From an uncultured Bacteroidales bacterium (GTDB lineage: Bacteria; Bacteroidota; Bacteroidia; Bacteroidales; P3), in assembly GCA_900318835.1 (NCBI GenBank), contig ONLW01000006.1, forward strand, positions 76,327 to 125,364: a stretch of DNA of 49,038 nt, given 5' to 3'. Positions 48,856 through 49,038 of the stretch are shown piece after piece (the stretch's first letter is position 1; each line of letters starts with the position of its first letter). Both the position numbers and the translations under genes were made by a program. The notes under the pieces are model-generated. The model made no database searches, was not told the origin of the DNA, and worked only from the letters and a program-made list of their open reading frames with translations.

Positions 48856-49038
48856 TATCCTATTAACTAAAAAAATCCCCTTTTATTATATATACATTAA
48901 AATATATTTCTCAAATTCACTTAACCCGATCTTTCGGTCACTCTTCTGTCAAACTTCTGCCCAAAACAGGACAAGGCCTACGGTGGTAGGAGATGGTAGG
49001 GAGTTGGTAGGTGGAAGACAGGCAGTTGTGGTCTTGTT
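48856..49038. other. Intergenic right edge with GGTAGGAG-family repeats
   Basis: AT-rich leader of tamB, then from about 48982 to 49014 repeats of GGTGGTAGGAG, ATGGTAGGGAG and TTGGTAGGTGG, the third site of this repeat family. The window ends here. Confidence 0.7.

Overview
The window looks like a chromosomal segment from a Bacteroidota bacterium of the order Bacteroidales; the family cannot be fixed from the sequence alone. The evidence is the promoter grammar (TTTG, about 19 bases, TAnnTTTG) upstream of many genes, a PorP/SprF type IX secretion protein, a GH92 mannosidase lipoprotein, Kdo synthesis, TamB, and many SusD-free lipoproteins and small outer-membrane barrels. Most genes are of balanced to moderately high GC. 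Two stretches (about 24.9-26.6 kb and 33.6-39.0 kb) are clearly AT-richer and look accessory.

Layout. 0-5.2 kb, plus strand: the end of ftsK, two tiny cysteine-rich lipoproteins, a DoxX/MauE-thioredoxin fusion, a PurF-family protein with Ser in place of the catalytic Cys, and a periplasmic protein made of 68-residue helical repeats. 5.2-10.9 kb, minus strand: pepD, then a tight operon of a shortened GH20 protein, HydE, a tiny lipoprotein, a PflX-like radical SAM protein and a hypothetical. 11.2-15.5 kb, plus: a polysaccharide flippase, an ADP-forming acyl-CoA synthetase and a small barrel. 15.5-18.3 kb, minus: dihydroorotase and a WG-repeat protein. 18.6-24.8 kb, mostly plus: a broken methionine gamma-lyase, elbB, a TPR membrane protein (minus), a DHOD-like protein, a four-helix-bundle protein, kdsA and a DEDDh exonuclease.

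24.9-26.6 kb holds a promoter-driven rod-shaped RNA of about 200 nt (6S-like in outline) followed by a two-gene membrane/lipoprotein module. 26.7-33.6 kb, minus: DUF6266, then tsaD, PorP/SprF, PD40-OmpA, an ECF sigma factor, its likely anti-sigma partner and a barrel in one close-packed run.

33.6-38.7 kb is the most unusual part: a degraded accessory region with a frameshifted gene, a truncated tyrosine recombinase, and an eight-gene plus-strand operon. The operon has a roughly 250-nt leader that folds into a long four-helix RNA whose closing strand is shared with an intrinsic terminator, an arrangement expected of a transcription attenuator or riboswitch. Its proteins are a PD-(D/E)XK nuclease-like protein, an inner-membrane OmpA/MotB-like protein with an unknown cytoplasmic domain, a TerB-like protein, a Lys-rich repeat protein, three small unknowns and a small membrane protein. 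This is the best candidate for an undescribed system.

38.8-49.0 kb: a probable small RNA, a TM2 protein, a ROK sugar kinase, a GH92 mannosidase and another tiny lipoprotein (plus), then a phosphodiester glycosidase lipoprotein and TamB (minus). Two window-wide patterns stand out: a family of four tiny lipoproteins with a shared cysteine pattern, and short tandem arrays (3-, 7-, 8- and 9-bp units) placed directly in front of start codons and, in two genes, inside coding sequence. No tRNA, rRNA or CRISPR array was seen.
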